The notes under the pieces are model-generated. The model did not search any database and was not told the origin of the DNA. It saw only the letters and a program-made list of their open reading frames with translations. The translations under genes were made by a program, and so were the position numbers. Of a DNA stretch of 64,000 bases, positions 1 to 9,054 are shown piece by piece. How positions within the stretch are numbered: the stretch's first letter is position 1; every line of letters begins with the position of its first letter. The DNA lies in contig NZ_CANLRL010000005.1 of the NCBI RefSeq assembly GCF_947493595.1, positions 124,001-188,000 of the forward strand, given 5' to 3'. The stretch is from an uncultured Shimia sp. (GTDB lineage: Bacteria > Pseudomonadota > Alphaproteobacteria > Rhodobacterales > Rhodobacteraceae).

Positions 1-139
1 TAGTTTTGAAAACGCCATGTTCTCTCCCATTTTGAAGTGCGTTCGCGTTACCACCCTGCCCCACTGGAAGGTCAAGCACTGGACGTTGGCGCGTGAAATC
101 ACTACCTGTTGCCGCAAGATCATCGTGGAGACCACAGCT

Positions 140-1093
140 ATGAGCAAGCCGCCCCTGACCATCCATCTTGCGGCCCCGCGTGGGTTTTGTGCCGGAGTCG
201 ATCGCGCCATCAAGATTGTGGAGATGGCTCTCACTAAATGGGGCGCTCCGGTCTATGTGCGCCACGAAATTGTGCACAACAAATATGTGGTGGACGGGCT
301 TCGGGACAAAGGGGCGGTGTTTGTCGAAGAGTTGGATGAATGCCCCGATGACCGACCGGTGATTTTCTCGGCGCACGGCGTTGCCAAGATTGTGCCTGCC
401 GAAGCGCAACGTCGCGAGATGATCTATGTGGACGCGACCTGTCCGTTGGTCAGCAAGGTGCATATCGAGGCCGAACGTCACAGCGAAAACGGGCTACAGA
501 TCATTATGATTGGCCATGCCGGCCACCCGGAAACCATTGGCACTATGGGACAGTTGCCCGACGGCGAAGTGCTGCTTGTGGAAACCGAGGCGGATGTGGC
601 CACTGTCGACGTGCGCGACCCAAGCAAGCTTGCCTTTGTGACCCAAACAACCCTGTCTGTGGATGACACCAAAGGCATTGTGGCTGCACTCAACACGCGG
701 TTTCCGGAGATTGTCGGCCCCCACAAAGAAGACATCTGCTACGCCACCACCAACCGCCAAGAGGCTGTAAAAGAAGTGGCCCCCAAAGTTGATGCCATGT
801 TGGTGGTGGGTGCGCCCAATTCCTCCAACTCCAAGCGGCTTGTGGAGGTGGGAGCCAAAAACGGGTGCCAATACTCGCAGTTGGTCCAAAGGGGCAAAGA
901 CATTGACTGGCGGGCCCTAGAAGGCATCACGTCGCTGGGCATCACAGCGGGCGCCAGCGCACCTGAAGTGCTGGTCAATGAGGTCATTGACGCTTTCCGG
1001 GACAAATTTGATGTGACGGTGGAAGTGGTCGAGACCGCCGTGGAGCGGGTGAATTTCAAGGTGCCACGCGTATTGCGGGACGTGACAGTTTAG
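140..1093 (+). CDS. ispH: 4-hydroxy-3-methylbut-2-enyl diphosphate reductase IspH
   Basis: This 317-residue protein is the last enzyme of the MEP isoprenoid pathway. It reductively dehydrates HMBPP to IPP and DMAPP with a [4Fe-4S] cluster. The three cluster cysteines sit in the expected motifs: GFCAGVDRA near the N-terminus, DATCPLV, and ICYATTNRQ in the C-terminal third. The HGV and GHxGHPE substrate-site motifs are also present. The frame stays open upstream to position 17, but family members begin close to MSKPP, so the ATG at 140 is chosen. Nothing recognisable lies in positions 1-139. The LysE-type gene downstream is unrelated in function. Confidence 0.97.
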   Translation: MSKPPLTIHLAAPRGFCAGVDRAIKIVEMALTKWGAPVYVRHEIVHNKYVVDGLRDKGAVFVEELDECPDDRPVIFSAHGVAKIVPAEAQRREMIYVDATCPLVSKVHIEAERHSENGLQIIMIGHAGHPETIGTMGQLPDGEVLLVETEADVATVDVRDPSKLAFVTQTTLSVDDTKGIVAALNTRFPEIVGPHKEDICYATTNRQEAVKEVAPKVDAMLVVGAPNSSNSKRLVEVGAKNGCQYSQLVQRGKDIDWRALEGITSLGITAGASAPEVLVNEVIDAFRDKFDVTVEVVETAVERVNFKVPRVLRDVTV

Positions 1094-1166
1094 GTAAGCT
1101 GCCTCCTGAACACTTGGATCACGTCCGTTCCATGGCGTGACGGACATCAAAGTTGAGGAGTATCTC

Positions 1167-1781
1167 GTGCTGTCTTTGCAATTTCTTGTGACCGCTTTTG
1201 TGGTGGTCATCGCACCTGGAACCGGGGTGATTTACACGCTCGCGATGGGCTTGGGCCAAGGGCCACGTGCCGCGCTTTGGGCGGCCTTGGGCTGCACCTT
1301 TGGGATTGTTCCGCACTTGCTTGCAGCCACATTGGGATTGGCCGCGGTGCTGCATACATCGGCGATCTTGTTCAACGTCGTGAAATTCGCTGGCGTGGCG
1401 TATTTGCTGTATCTGGCATGGCAAGCGCTGCGCAGCGACGGAGCGCTGGCAGTCAAGGCTGAGCGACAGGCGCAAGCTGGTTTTGTAATTGCGCGGCGTG
1501 GTGCGTTGATCAACATTTTGAACCCGAAACTCTCGGTCTTTTTCCTTGCACTGCTACCACCGTTCCTGAGTGGAAATGCGACGACGGCAACCCTGGAAAT
1601 GGCTGTGCTAGGCGGGGTGTTTATGGCGCTGACCTTTGGGGTGTTTGTGCTCTATGGGCTGTTCGCGGCCAAAGCACGTGATCTGTTACTGGGTAGTGAG
1701 CGGGTGATGACCTGGCTGAACCGCAGCTTTGCCACGATCTTTGTGGCGCTGGCCGGACGGCTGGCGATGGAACGGGCGTGA
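1167..1781 (+). CDS. LysE/RhtB family amino-acid exporter
   Basis: A hydrophobic protein of about 204 residues with the LysE/RhtB pattern: an N-terminal APGTGVIYTLAMG segment (family PGP-like motif), a central LVxxxGALINILNPK loop and about six membrane segments. The family exports small molecules such as amino acids from the cytoplasm; the substrate cannot be read from the sequence. A GTG at 1167 preceded by GAGGAG at 1155-1160 (6-nt spacing) is preferred over the GTG at 1137, which lacks a ribosome-binding site. Its stop overlaps the GTG of the next gene by four bases, indicating translational coupling. Confidence 0.85.
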   Translation: MLSLQFLVTAFVVVIAPGTGVIYTLAMGLGQGPRAALWAALGCTFGIVPHLLAATLGLAAVLHTSAILFNVVKFAGVAYLLYLAWQALRSDGALAVKAERQAQAGFVIARRGALINILNPKLSVFFLALLPPFLSGNATTATLEMAVLGGVFMALTFGVFVLYGLFAAKARDLLLGSERVMTWLNRSFATIFVALAGRLAMERA

Positions 1782-2311
1782 GCGACAAAGACACTCTGGC
1801 GGTCTATGCCAAAGCCGCCGGTGACTATGCGGATCGGTTTGCGCGGATCGAAGATGCCGATGTGGATCAGTTCAGCGATCTAACCGCGTTCTTTGCATTG
1901 TTGCCAGACGAAGGTCTGGTACTGGATTTTGGCTGTGGGCCGGGACAATGGGCCGCCAAAATCCGCGATGCTGGTTACCGTGTTGACGGCATGGATGCAT
2001 CGCCGGAGATGGCGGCACTGGCCAAAGAACGGTTTGATGTGGACGTAACCATTGCGACGTTTGACCAGCTGGAAGCCGTTGAGGTCTACGATGGCATTTG
2101 GGCCAACTTCAGCCTGCTGCACGCGCCTAAAGCCGAGATGCCGCACCACCTCAGCCGTATTCACCACGCCCTAAAACCTGGTGGTGCGTTTCACATTGGC
2201 ACCAAGCTGGGCGAAGGGGAGCAGCGAGACCATCTGGGGCGGTTTTACAGCTATTACACCGAAGATGAGTTAACCGGGCTTTTGCAAGGCGCGGGCTTTA
2301 CCTTGGTGTGA
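1778..2311 (+). CDS. Class I SAM-dependent methyltransferase, apparently cut short by an in-frame TGA
   Basis: The 177-residue reading frame has a Rossmann methyltransferase core: motif I VLDFGCGPGQWA at about residues 48-60, an acidic DGMDASPEM turn, and motif VI-like LKPGGAFHIGTK. The substrate is unknown. It overlaps the upstream exporter by four bases (GTGA). The TGA at 2309-2311 interrupts an otherwise continuous frame. Reading on gives 23 more codons, ending [16 protein letters not shown], which looks like the final beta-strand of this fold, and a natural stop at 2381-2383 that overlaps the rnhA start by eight bases. The intact gene would be 1778..2383 (201 codons). The called protein therefore probably lacks its last strand through a recent nonsense mutation or a base error. 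Confidence 0.8.
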   Translation: MSDKDTLAVYAKAAGDYADRFARIEDADVDQFSDLTAFFALLPDEGLVLDFGCGPGQWAAKIRDAGYRVDGMDASPEMAALAKERFDVDVTIATFDQLEAVEVYDGIWANFSLLHAPKAEMPHHLSRIHHALKPGGAFHIGTKLGEGEQRDHLGRFYSYYTEDELTGLLQGAGFTLV

Positions 2312-2375
2312 AAAAGAACCGGGTCAGCGGTGGGATTGGCTGGCAGTGACGACACATTTGTCATACTGACCGCGC

Positions 2376-2834
2376 ATGGCTGATTTGATTGCATATACCG
2401 ATGGCGCATGTTCCGGAAACCCTGGTCCAGGAGGCTGGGGCACGCTCATGCAGGCGAAGGACGGCGACACCGTCATGAAAGAGCGCGAGCTCAAAGGCGG
2501 CGCGGAGAACACCACCAACAACAAAATGGAGTTGATGGCGGCAATCATGGCGCTTGAGACACTGGAACGGCCCAGCACCATCACGGTTGTGACCGACAGC
2601 ACCTACGTAAAAAACGGGGTGACCGGGTGGATTTTTGGCTGGAAGAAAAACGGTTGGAAAACGGCCGCAAAGAAGCCGGTGAAAAACGTGGAGCTGTGGC
2701 AGCGCCTGGACGCGGCGCAAGCGCGGCATCAGGTGACTTGGGAATGGGTCAAAGGCCATGCAGGCCATCCGGAGAACGAACGCGCGGACGAATTGGCTCG
2801 CGCGGGTATGGCACCGTTTAAATCTGGCAAGTAA
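2376..2834 (+). CDS. rnhA: Ribonuclease HI
   Basis: A 152-residue RNase HI, which cuts the RNA strand of RNA-DNA hybrids during replication and repair. The first strand is followed by the hallmark [16 protein letters not shown]. The catalytic acidic residues are visible as the Asp of TDGAC, the Glu of NNKMELMA, the Asp of VTDSTYV and the Asp of ERADELA, with the His-containing KGHAGHPEN loop. Length is typical. The start lies inside the tail end of the restored upstream methyltransferase frame, so the two genes were probably coupled. Confidence 0.97.
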   Translation: MADLIAYTDGACSGNPGPGGWGTLMQAKDGDTVMKERELKGGAENTTNNKMELMAAIMALETLERPSTITVVTDSTYVKNGVTGWIFGWKKNGWKTAAKKPVKNVELWQRLDAAQARHQVTWEWVKGHAGHPENERADELARAGMAPFKSGK

Positions 2835-2846
2835 AACGTGGGGCGC

Positions 2847-3614
2847 TTATTGCGCCGCCACCTCCGGATCGGCGCTATCTGACCAACGGTTTTGATAGTC
2901 GCTTTGGTAGACTTTGCGTGAGCCACCGCGCACCGACTTCATTGGCTTGCGCACGGCATAGGACAGGATGATCGGCCCATCCGGCAGCTTGCCTTTCAGG
3001 CGTGGGCGCGAGCCGGTTTCATTGGGGTTGGTCGTGGTCACGGCACGATTGGCATAAACCGGCAGAATGGGCTGCAACACACATTCCAGCACCTCATAGG
3101 CCAGCGTTTTTTCCCAGAAGCCATACACCATTTCTGGTGTGATTTGGTAAAAGCCGTGGTTGATCCAGCCATTGCAGGGGCTGTGGCCGATCATCACGCC
3201 ACCAGGTTTCAGCATGCGGTCGATGTTGCGGAAAGCGGTGGGCAGATCAAAGACATGCTCGCAAGTGCCGCCGTCGTAGATCACGTCAAATTTCTTGTGC
3301 AGTTTTTTGGGCACCCAATCAGCCAGATCCTGCACGATGGTGGCGTTTTCAAAATCGGACACATCCATACTGTCGACGTTTTCAAAGCCAATCTTGTGAA
3401 AGAAGGTCTCTGAATACTCGTCATTTGGATTGGTGAGATCTTCCTCAGAAAGGTCCGGAAACCGCTCTTCCAACGTCGCGGCAAACATCGCAGCGGAGCG
3501 TTTGCGGCGACTGCCCATCCAGCGTTGGCGGCCCAGCATCAGGAAATCGCCGCCCAGATCGTTGTCACAGACAACATTCATTATCCGCATCGCCAAAGTG
3601 TCAGGAATCGCCAT
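2847..3614 (-). CDS. SAM-dependent methyltransferase-like protein
   Basis: A 255-residue protein. The middle holds a class I methyltransferase signature: FDVIYDGGTCEHVFDL, AFRNIDRML and KPGGVMIGHSPCNG correspond to motifs IV-VI. The N-terminal glycine motif is poor; GFENVDSMDVSDFE probably contains the acidic residue that binds the ribose. Such proteins are often encoded near glycan or surface-polymer genes, but no such genes are present here, so the substrate is unknown. It is convergent with rnhA with a 12-base gap. The C-terminal 40 residues are basic and poorly conserved looking. The methyltransferase fold is likely; anything finer is guesswork. Confidence 0.65.
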   Translation of the reverse strand: MAIPDTLAMRIMNVVCDNDLGGDFLMLGRQRWMGSRRKRSAAMFAATLEERFPDLSEEDLTNPNDEYSETFFHKIGFENVDSMDVSDFENATIVQDLADWVPKKLHKKFDVIYDGGTCEHVFDLPTAFRNIDRMLKPGGVMIGHSPCNGWINHGFYQITPEMVYGFWEKTLAYEVLECVLQPILPVYANRAVTTTNPNETGSRPRLKGKLPDGPIILSYAVRKPMKSVRGGSRKVYQSDYQNRWSDSADPEVAAQ

Positions 3615-3838
3615 TGTTCACCCTACCTGTTGCTCGGTTGAGACAGCCGGATCTGCCGTCTTATTGCACTGTTAGAAGTCCCGCGATGCGCGACCGATCC
3701 AAGCGGAGGACCGCAACACCAGACATGCCTCTGATTGATGTGGGCACTTTCTTTGAGACTACCCGCAGGGCGCGCAGGACGTCTACAATTTTCGGCTTTT
3801 GCGCAAGCTTTGGTTAACGCTTTGGCGCGGTAAGCCGC

Positions 3839-4075
3839 TCAGCGTCGGAAATGGGTTGGCACAATGATCAAGGCCCCAACCGAGGACAAGATCGCGTTGA
3901 GACCGGGGCTGCCAAACCCGATGTGGAACATGCGGCTAATCATGAAGAACAGGAACGCACCGCCGATACAGATGATGATCGACGGGATGTATCCGTTGCG
4001 GGTGAAACCGCTGCGCTCGGAGAGATACCCGACAATGCCGGCAATTATGACTGTTCCGAAGAAGGAGAAAAACAC
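3839..4075 (-). CDS. Small membrane protein, GlsB/YeaQ/YmgE (transglycosylase-associated) type
   Basis: A 78-residue protein with three hydrophobic segments separated by short polar turns: GTVIIAGIVGYL, IPSIIICIGGAFLFF, and LNAILSSVGALIIV. Size and glycine-rich helices resemble the GlsB/YeaQ/YmgE family of inner-membrane proteins, whose biochemical role is not established. The start is a GTG preceded by GGAG eight bases upstream, and the gene begins 12 bases after the fmt stop, so it is the last gene of the def-fmt operon. The 224 bases between it and the gene ending its region at 3614 contain no feature I can identify. Confidence 0.6.
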   Translation of the reverse strand: MFFSFFGTVIIAGIVGYLSERSGFTRNGYIPSIIICIGGAFLFFMISRMFHIGFGSPGLNAILSSVGALIIVPTHFRR

Positions 4076-4087
4076 CTGGAGGGCTCC

Positions 4088-4993
4088 TTACAGTTGCTGA
4101 CCTTTGGTGAGCGGGAAGCCTCGCAGGAAGATATCCGCATCCTGCGCGCCTTTGCCGGCACGTTGCAAGCGCAGGAGCTGCACCGCTCCGTCGCCACAGG
4201 CCACAGTCAGGGTATCATCCAGCAGTTCGCCAGGTTGACCGCTGCCGTCCGTCAGGCGCGAAGCGAGCAGTTTCACACGCTGGCCGTCAATTTCAGTCCA
4301 GGCGCCGGGGAATGGAGAAAGACCTCGGATTTTACGATCCACTTCGGCGGCAGGGGCTGACCAATCGATGCGGGATTCTAACTTGTCGATTTTTTCCGCA
4401 TAAGTGACACCCTCGTCAGGCTGAGGTGTGGCGGTCAGGTTGGTTAGGTCTGCCAACGTGTCACCGATGGCGGTAGAGCCCAGCGCGGCAAGGCGATCGT
4501 GTAGCTGCGCAGTGGTTTCTTCCGCGCCAATCTCCAGCGCGCTCTCCATTAGCACTGGTCCGGTGTCCAGACCCGCGTCCATTTGCATGATACAGACGCC
4601 GGTTTCCTTGTCGCCCGCCATAATCGCGCGGTGGATCGGCGCGGCTCCGCGCCAACGCGGCAAAAGGCTGGCGTGAATGTTGAGGCAGCCGTGGGTGGGC
4701 GCATCAAGCACATATTGCGGCAGGATCAAACCATAGGCGACCACCACGCCGACGTCGGCGTCAATGCTGGCAATCAGTTCTTTGGATTCGTCGGTGCGCA
4801 ATGATTTTGGATGATGCACCGTCAGGCCGAGTTCTAAGGCGCGGGCATGAACCGGCGTAGGGCGGTCTTTCTTACCACGGCCTGCGGGGCGTGGCGGCTG
4901 GCTGAACACAGCAACGATTTCGTGCCCCGCATCAACCAGCGCGTTCAGGACGGAGACAGAAAACTCCGGGGTGCCCATGAATAAAATGCGCAT
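4088..4993 (-). CDS. fmt: Methionyl-tRNA formyltransferase
   Basis: A 301-residue enzyme that transfers the formyl group of 10-formyltetrahydrofolate to Met-tRNAfMet, producing the bacterial initiator tRNA. The N-terminal domain opens with [15 protein letters not shown]. The catalytic segment [22 protein letters not shown] carries the conserved Asn and His, and the later DAGLDTGPV and the C-terminal OB-fold domain with [11 protein letters not shown] are present. ATG has GGAG eight bases upstream. It follows two deformylase-family genes on the same strand, the classical def-fmt arrangement in which the enzymes adding and removing the formyl group are co-expressed. Confidence 0.97.
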   Translation of the reverse strand: MRILFMGTPEFSVSVLNALVDAGHEIVAVFSQPPRPAGRGKKDRPTPVHARALELGLTVHHPKSLRTDESKELIASIDADVGVVVAYGLILPQYVLDAPTHGCLNIHASLLPRWRGAAPIHRAIMAGDKETGVCIMQMDAGLDTGPVLMESALEIGAEETTAQLHDRLAALGSTAIGDTLADLTNLTATPQPDEGVTYAEKIDKLESRIDWSAPAAEVDRKIRGLSPFPGAWTEIDGQRVKLLASRLTDGSGQPGELLDDTLTVACGDGAVQLLRLQRAGKGAQDADIFLRGFPLTKGQQL

Positions 4994-5018
4994 GAGGGTG
5001 TCTCCTGCCTTTGAGTGT

Positions 5019-5513
5019 TTAGCGGCGTTTTTGCGCTTTTTTGATCAGCATGGCGCGTTTGGTTTTGCTGAGGTGATCAAAGTACATCTTACCGTTGATG
5101 TGGTCGATCTGGTGCTGCACGGACGTGGCCCAGAGACCGACAAAGTCCTTTTCAACGATCTCACCGTTCTCGTCCATGTAACGTACAGTCACGGCGCGGG
5201 GGCGCTCGATCTTAGCGGAGACGCCCACCAGATTGGGGCTGGCCTCCTCATGCTCCCGTGGTTGCGCGGAAGCGTGCAGGATTTCCGGGTTGGCCATGCG
5301 GATGGCCGATTTGCCCTCCTCGGTGGCATCGACCACGATCAGGCGCTTGAGCACACCAATCTGGTTGGCGCCCATGCCAACGCCGGGCATGGCATACATG
5401 GTGTCGATCAGATCGTCCCAAACCTGACGCACCTCATCGGTGATTGCGTCCACAGGGTCCGATACGGTGCGCAGGCGTTTGTCAGGCCATGGCAGGCAAG
5501 TGCGAACAGTCAT
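5019..5513 (-). CDS. Peptide deformylase-like protein with substituted active site
   Basis: A 164-residue protein clearly of the deformylase fold, but all three signature motifs are altered. Motif 1 reads [10 protein letters not shown] instead of GxGLAAxQ. Motif 2 has EEASPN where the active enzyme has EGCLS, replacing the metal-binding Cys by Ser. Motif 3 is HQIDH instead of HExDH, replacing the catalytic Glu by Gln while both His ligands remain. The ATG at 5513 is chosen for its GGAG eight bases upstream. It lies between a canonical def and fmt. It is probably not a deformylase; it may be a pseudoenzyme, perhaps acting at the ribosome or as a partner of Def. Confidence 0.85.
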   Translation of the reverse strand: MTVRTCLPWPDKRLRTVSDPVDAITDEVRQVWDDLIDTMYAMPGVGMGANQIGVLKRLIVVDATEEGKSAIRMANPEILHASAQPREHEEASPNLVGVSAKIERPRAVTVRYMDENGEIVEKDFVGLWATSVQHQIDHINGKMYFDHLSKTKRAMLIKKAQKRR

Positions 5514-5570
5514 TTTATGTGCTCCATCGACAAAGTGATCGGTAACCCAACCGGTTGATCCGGTCACGCG

Positions 5571-6083
5571 TTATCCGCGTGCCAACTCGCGCTTCATCTT
5601 CTGCGACTTGCGCGTCATCATCTGGCGCTTCATCGGGCCAAGGTAGTCGATGAACAGTTTGCCATTGAGGTGATCAATCTCATGCTGCACGCAGGTTGCC
5701 CAAAGACCATCGAAGTCTTTCTCTTGCGGGTTTCCGTCCATGTCGATCCAGCCAACACGGACAGATTCAGGGCGCGATACCTCGGCAAACTGTTCCGGGA
5801 TCGACAGACAACCTTCTTCATAAACGTTGAGATCTTCGGAGCTGGACAGCACTTCGGGGTTAAACATCACCACCGGTTCAGGATCGCCGTCTTTGATGCA
5901 GTCCATCACGATCAAACGGTCCAGCACGCCAACCTGCGGCGCGGCCAGGCCAATGCCCGGCGCGTCATACATGGTTTCCAGCATGTCTTTGGCCAGATTG
6001 CGCAGATCGTCGGAGAGATCAGACACGGGTGCACAGACCTTTTTCAGGCGCGGATCGGGGTGGATGAGAATTGGTTTGATCAT
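5571..6083 (-). CDS. def: Peptide deformylase
   Basis: A 170-residue enzyme that removes the N-formyl group from nascent proteins at the ribosome exit. All motifs are intact: GIGLAAPQVG at about residues 45-54, EEGCLSIP with the metal-binding Cys, and QHEIDHLNGKLF with two His ligands and the catalytic Glu. The ATG that gives MIKPILIHPDPRLKK is preferred; an ATG three codons earlier is also possible. It is the first gene of the operon def > def-like > fmt > small membrane protein and is divergent from the PatB/MalY gene. Confidence 0.97.
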   Translation of the reverse strand: MIKPILIHPDPRLKKVCAPVSDLSDDLRNLAKDMLETMYDAPGIGLAAPQVGVLDRLIVMDCIKDGDPEPVVMFNPEVLSSSEDLNVYEEGCLSIPEQFAEVSRPESVRVGWIDMDGNPQEKDFDGLWATCVQHEIDHLNGKLFIDYLGPMKRQMMTRKSQKMKRELARG

Positions 6084-6195
6084 GGCCCCCATCTAGGACA
6101 GTCGCGCCTTCTGCGCAACGGGGTAGCTTGCGGGGTTGCACATGAGGCGCAATTCGCTAGCGTGCGGTTGCGTTGTTAAGCAAAGGACACCCGCC

Positions 6196-7368
6196 ATGAA
6201 TTTTGACGAGATCATCGACCGCTTTGGCTCCCATTCCGTGAAATGGGACATGATGGAGAAAATCTATGGTGTGTCTGCGGACGACGGGATCGCGATGTGG
6301 GTGGCTGATATGGATTTCCGCCCACCGGCCTGTGTGACCAATGCGGTCAAAGGCATGATCAACACCGGAGTGTTTGGCTATTATGGCGATGACGCCGCAT
6401 ACCGCGACGCCATCCGCTGGTGGATGAAAGAGCGCCACAACTGGTCCGTCGAGCGCGATGAGATTTTCACTACCCACGGGTTGGTGAACGGCACAGGGCT
6501 GTGTGTGGACGCCTTCAGTGCGGTGGGCGACGGTGTTGTGTTGACCACACCCGTTTACCACGCCTTTGCGCGAGTCATTAAAGCGGCGGGTCGTGAGGTT
6601 GTGGAATGCGAACTCGCGAATAACGATGGCCGCTATGAAATGGATTTTGACGCTTGGGATGCACAGATGAAGGGCCATGAGACCATGTTCATCCTCTGCT
6701 CCCCGCACAATCCGGGGGGGCGGGTATGGTCCCGTGAAGAGCTTCAGGGCGTGGCCGACTTCTGTAAACGGCATGACCTCATTCTGGTGAGCGACGAGAT
6801 CCATCACGATCTCGTCTATCCCGGCCAGATCCATATCCCGATGGTGAATGTCGATCCAAGCATTCTGGACCGTTTGGTCATGATGACCGCCACCACCAAG
6901 ACCTTCAACATCGCCGGAGGTCTGACCGGGAATGTGATTATTCCGGACGAAAAGCTGCGCGCGAAATTTGCTGCGCGTCAGGCGGCTCTCGGATTGTCGC
7001 CCAACAGCTTTGGTCTGTTCATGGCCGAGGCGGCTTACTCGCCGGAAGGCGCGGCTTGGGTTGATGGTTTGATTGAATACCTCAACGGCAACCGCAAGAT
7101 TTTGGACACAGCGATCCAAAACATTCCCGGCCTGTCATCCATGTCACTGGAAGCGACTTATCTGAGCTGGGTAGATTTTTCTGGCACAGGCATGAGCCGA
7201 GAGGATTTCACCAAGCGCGTGGAACAGGGGGCGCGAATTTGCGTGAACCACGGCCCGACGTTTGGCAAAGGCGGCGATGACTTTCTGCGCTTCAATATCG
7301 CCACGCCACGAGCGCGGGTGGAAGAAGCGGCCTCGCGATTGGCGGAGGCCTTTTCAGACCTTCAGTAA
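6196..7368 (+). CDS. PLP-dependent C-S lyase, PatB/MalY family
   Basis: A 390-residue fold-type I aminotransferase-like enzyme of the MalY/PatB group, which cleaves cystathionine or related C-S substrates to a thiol, pyruvate and ammonia. Visible features are MWVADMDFRPP near the N-terminus, SPHNPGGRVW (PLP phosphate and pyridine region), VSDEIHHDLVYPG (PLP-binding Asp and Tyr), and TATTKTFNIAGGLTG with the Schiff-base lysine. The ATG at 6196 has AAAGGA upstream; the frame extends further up without a plausible start. The gene stands alone and is followed by a strong terminator. In marine roseobacters such lyases may also act on sulfur compounds, but that cannot be inferred here. Confidence 0.88.
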   Translation: MNFDEIIDRFGSHSVKWDMMEKIYGVSADDGIAMWVADMDFRPPACVTNAVKGMINTGVFGYYGDDAAYRDAIRWWMKERHNWSVERDEIFTTHGLVNGTGLCVDAFSAVGDGVVLTTPVYHAFARVIKAAGREVVECELANNDGRYEMDFDAWDAQMKGHETMFILCSPHNPGGRVWSREELQGVADFCKRHDLILVSDEIHHDLVYPGQIHIPMVNVDPSILDRLVMMTATTKTFNIAGGLTGNVIIPDEKLRAKFAARQAALGLSPNSFGLFMAEAAYSPEGAAWVDGLIEYLNGNRKILDTAIQNIPGLSSMSLEATYLSWVDFSGTGMSREDFTKRVEQGARICVNHGPTFGKGGDDFLRFNIATPRARVEEAASRLAEAFSDLQ

Positions 7369-7375
7369 AACAAAC

Positions 7376-7402
7376 AAGGGCGGGATTTCCCCGCCCTTTT
7401 GT
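7376..7402 (+). terminator. Rho-independent terminator of the PatB/MalY gene
   Basis: A stem AAGGGCGGG / CCCGCCCTT with a short loop is followed by TTTTG, eight bases after the stop codon at 7368. Confidence 0.85.
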
Positions 7403-7421
7403 TTGGCAATGAGGGATCCGT

Positions 7422-7775
7422 TTAGTGCGGACGTCCTAGCAATCCGGCCGGGGTTGGCTCGCTCTGGTAGTAGTCCACCGGCGCCTGATCCGAGACAGCC
7501 GTGGCGCGTTTGAATTCATAGTGCATTTCGCCGTCTTCCTCGTCGGTCGCCACAACCAGACACTGCGAAATATGTTTGGAGCCGTCATAAAGGTTCACCA
7601 ATCCGCGCAGTCGCGGCGCGGTTTCGGCATCCAGCGTAAAACCATCGTCCAGAAAACGCACAACCCGGACACTCATACCATCCGCCTCAACCCGCAGGCG
7701 GTGACGCTGTTTCAGCGCTTTTTTACGCGCGGCATCAAAGCCGGCCTGCACTTCGGCAGAAAAATACGTGCTCAT
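7422..7775 (-). CDS. Conserved hypothetical protein
   Basis: A soluble protein of about 117 residues that I do not recognise as a named family. It begins MSTYFSAEVQAGFDAARKK, has a basic N-terminal helix followed by alternating beta-like segments (LRVEADGMSVRVVRFLDDGF, LVNLYDGSKHISQCLVV) and ends in a proline-rich tail. The ATG at 7775 has GGAG six bases upstream. It is convergent with the PatB/MalY gene and sits 20 bases from its terminator. It has no signal peptide or membrane segment. Function unknown. Confidence 0.6.
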   Translation of the reverse strand: MSTYFSAEVQAGFDAARKKALKQRHRLRVEADGMSVRVVRFLDDGFTLDAETAPRLRGLVNLYDGSKHISQCLVVATDEEDGEMHYEFKRATAVSDQAPVDYYQSEPTPAGLLGRPH

Positions 7776-7987
7776 GGGATTCTCCATTGTTCGTCTCACT
7801 GCATCTCACCATGCTGCACCGGTCAAGCGAAGATTTCGTAAACAGTCTGGTTCCTTAGCAGACTCGTCTGGTTCGTCAGCGTCGAACGTGATGTGCAAAT
7901 ACGCGCAACACTCGCGCGTGTGTGTTGGTTTTTTGAGGAGATGCGCTGGCATAGGTTGAGATCAACTTAGACACAAAGGAATGCACG

Positions 7988-8962
7988 ATGGGTTTGCTTG
8001 TAGACGGCACTTGGACCGACCAGTGGTATGACACCAAATCACACGGCGGCAAGTTTGTGCGCTCAGCAGCGCAGTTTCGCAACTGGATCACCGCTGACGG
8101 CAGCGCAGGATCAAGTGGCAGAAGTGGTTTTGAAGCTGAGAGTGGACGGTATCACCTCTATGTGTCTTATGCCTGTCCTTGGGCGCATCGTACGCTCATC
8201 TTCCGCAAGCTAAAAGGGCTGGAAGAGCACATAACTGTTTCCGCCGTGCATCCGGATATGTTCAGCGAAGGCTGGACGTTTGAGACGGATGAGCATGGCG
8301 CGACTGGCGACACGCTGTATGGGTTGAGCCATGCGCACAATGTCTACACAAAGGCAGACTCAACTTATTCTGGCCGCGTGACTGTACCAATCCTCTGGGA
8401 CAAGCAGCAGCAAACCATTGTAAGCAATGAAAGCTCTGAAATCATTCGCATGTTCAACAGCGCGTTTGATGGCGTGACCGGCAACACGTTGGATTTTTGG
8501 CCTGAAGAAGGGCGGGAAGCGATCGAAGAGGTCAACGAGCGTATCTACGATACGCTGAACAATGGCGTTTACAAAAGCGGGTTTGCCACCACGCAAGAGG
8601 CCTATGACGCAGCCATCCATCCGTTGTTTGACACACTGGACTGGCTTGAAGAGCGACTGTCGGAAAACCGCTACTTGATGGGGGATCAGATCACCGAGGC
8701 GGATTGGCGCCTGTTCACAACCCTGATCCGCTTTGATCCGGTCTATCACCTGCACTTCAAATGTAACCGCAAGCGGATTGTAGATTACCCCAACCTATGG
8801 GCCTACACACGTGAGCTGTATCAGGTGCCCGGCGTGGCGGAGACGGTGAACTTCAAGCACATAGTCGATCACTACCTGCGCAGTCACACCAGCATCAATC
8901 CACATCAGATTGTGCCCATCAATCCAGTGATTGACTACGACGCGCCGCACGGGCGGGGCTGA
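7988..8962 (+). CDS. Glutathionyl-hydroquinone reductase (Xi-class glutathione transferase)
   Basis: A 324-residue protein matching the YqjG/ECM4 family, which reduces glutathionyl-hydroquinones using glutathione. The thioredoxin-like N-terminal half contains the catalytic motif SYACPWAHRT (active Cys). VPILWDKQQQTIVSNESSEIIRMFN is the glutathione-binding cis-Pro and ESxxI region, and MGDQITEADWRLFTTLIRFDPVY lies in the helical C-terminal half. The length of about 325 residues is typical. The ATG has AAAGGA upstream. It stands alone, with about 210 bases of featureless sequence before it. Its role is probably detoxification of quinones. Confidence 0.92.
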   Translation: MGLLVDGTWTDQWYDTKSHGGKFVRSAAQFRNWITADGSAGSSGRSGFEAESGRYHLYVSYACPWAHRTLIFRKLKGLEEHITVSAVHPDMFSEGWTFETDEHGATGDTLYGLSHAHNVYTKADSTYSGRVTVPILWDKQQQTIVSNESSEIIRMFNSAFDGVTGNTLDFWPEEGREAIEEVNERIYDTLNNGVYKSGFATTQEAYDAAIHPLFDTLDWLEERLSENRYLMGDQITEADWRLFTTLIRFDPVYHLHFKCNRKRIVDYPNLWAYTRELYQVPGVAETVNFKHIVDHYLRSHTSINPHQIVPINPVIDYDAPHGRG

Positions 8963-9054
8963 TCCGGGAAAACCTCGCTGCGCAGGCAAGAAAGCTTGCG
9001 CAGTGAACATCATATGCGGTACGCGCGCCTTGCAGGATCACAGCAGGGCGCGAC

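Noticed and set aside
2309..2311. Selenocysteine reading of the TGA in the methyltransferase
   Set aside because: The family does not use selenocysteine, and no catalytic role for a residue there is expected. No SECIS-like hairpin was recognised by eye.
6157..7119. A 320-codon open frame on the minus strand opposite the PatB/MalY gene
   Set aside because: It is antisense to a gene with clear PLP-enzyme motifs. The translation has no recognisable domain and is rich in His, Gln and Arg, typical of a shadow frame.
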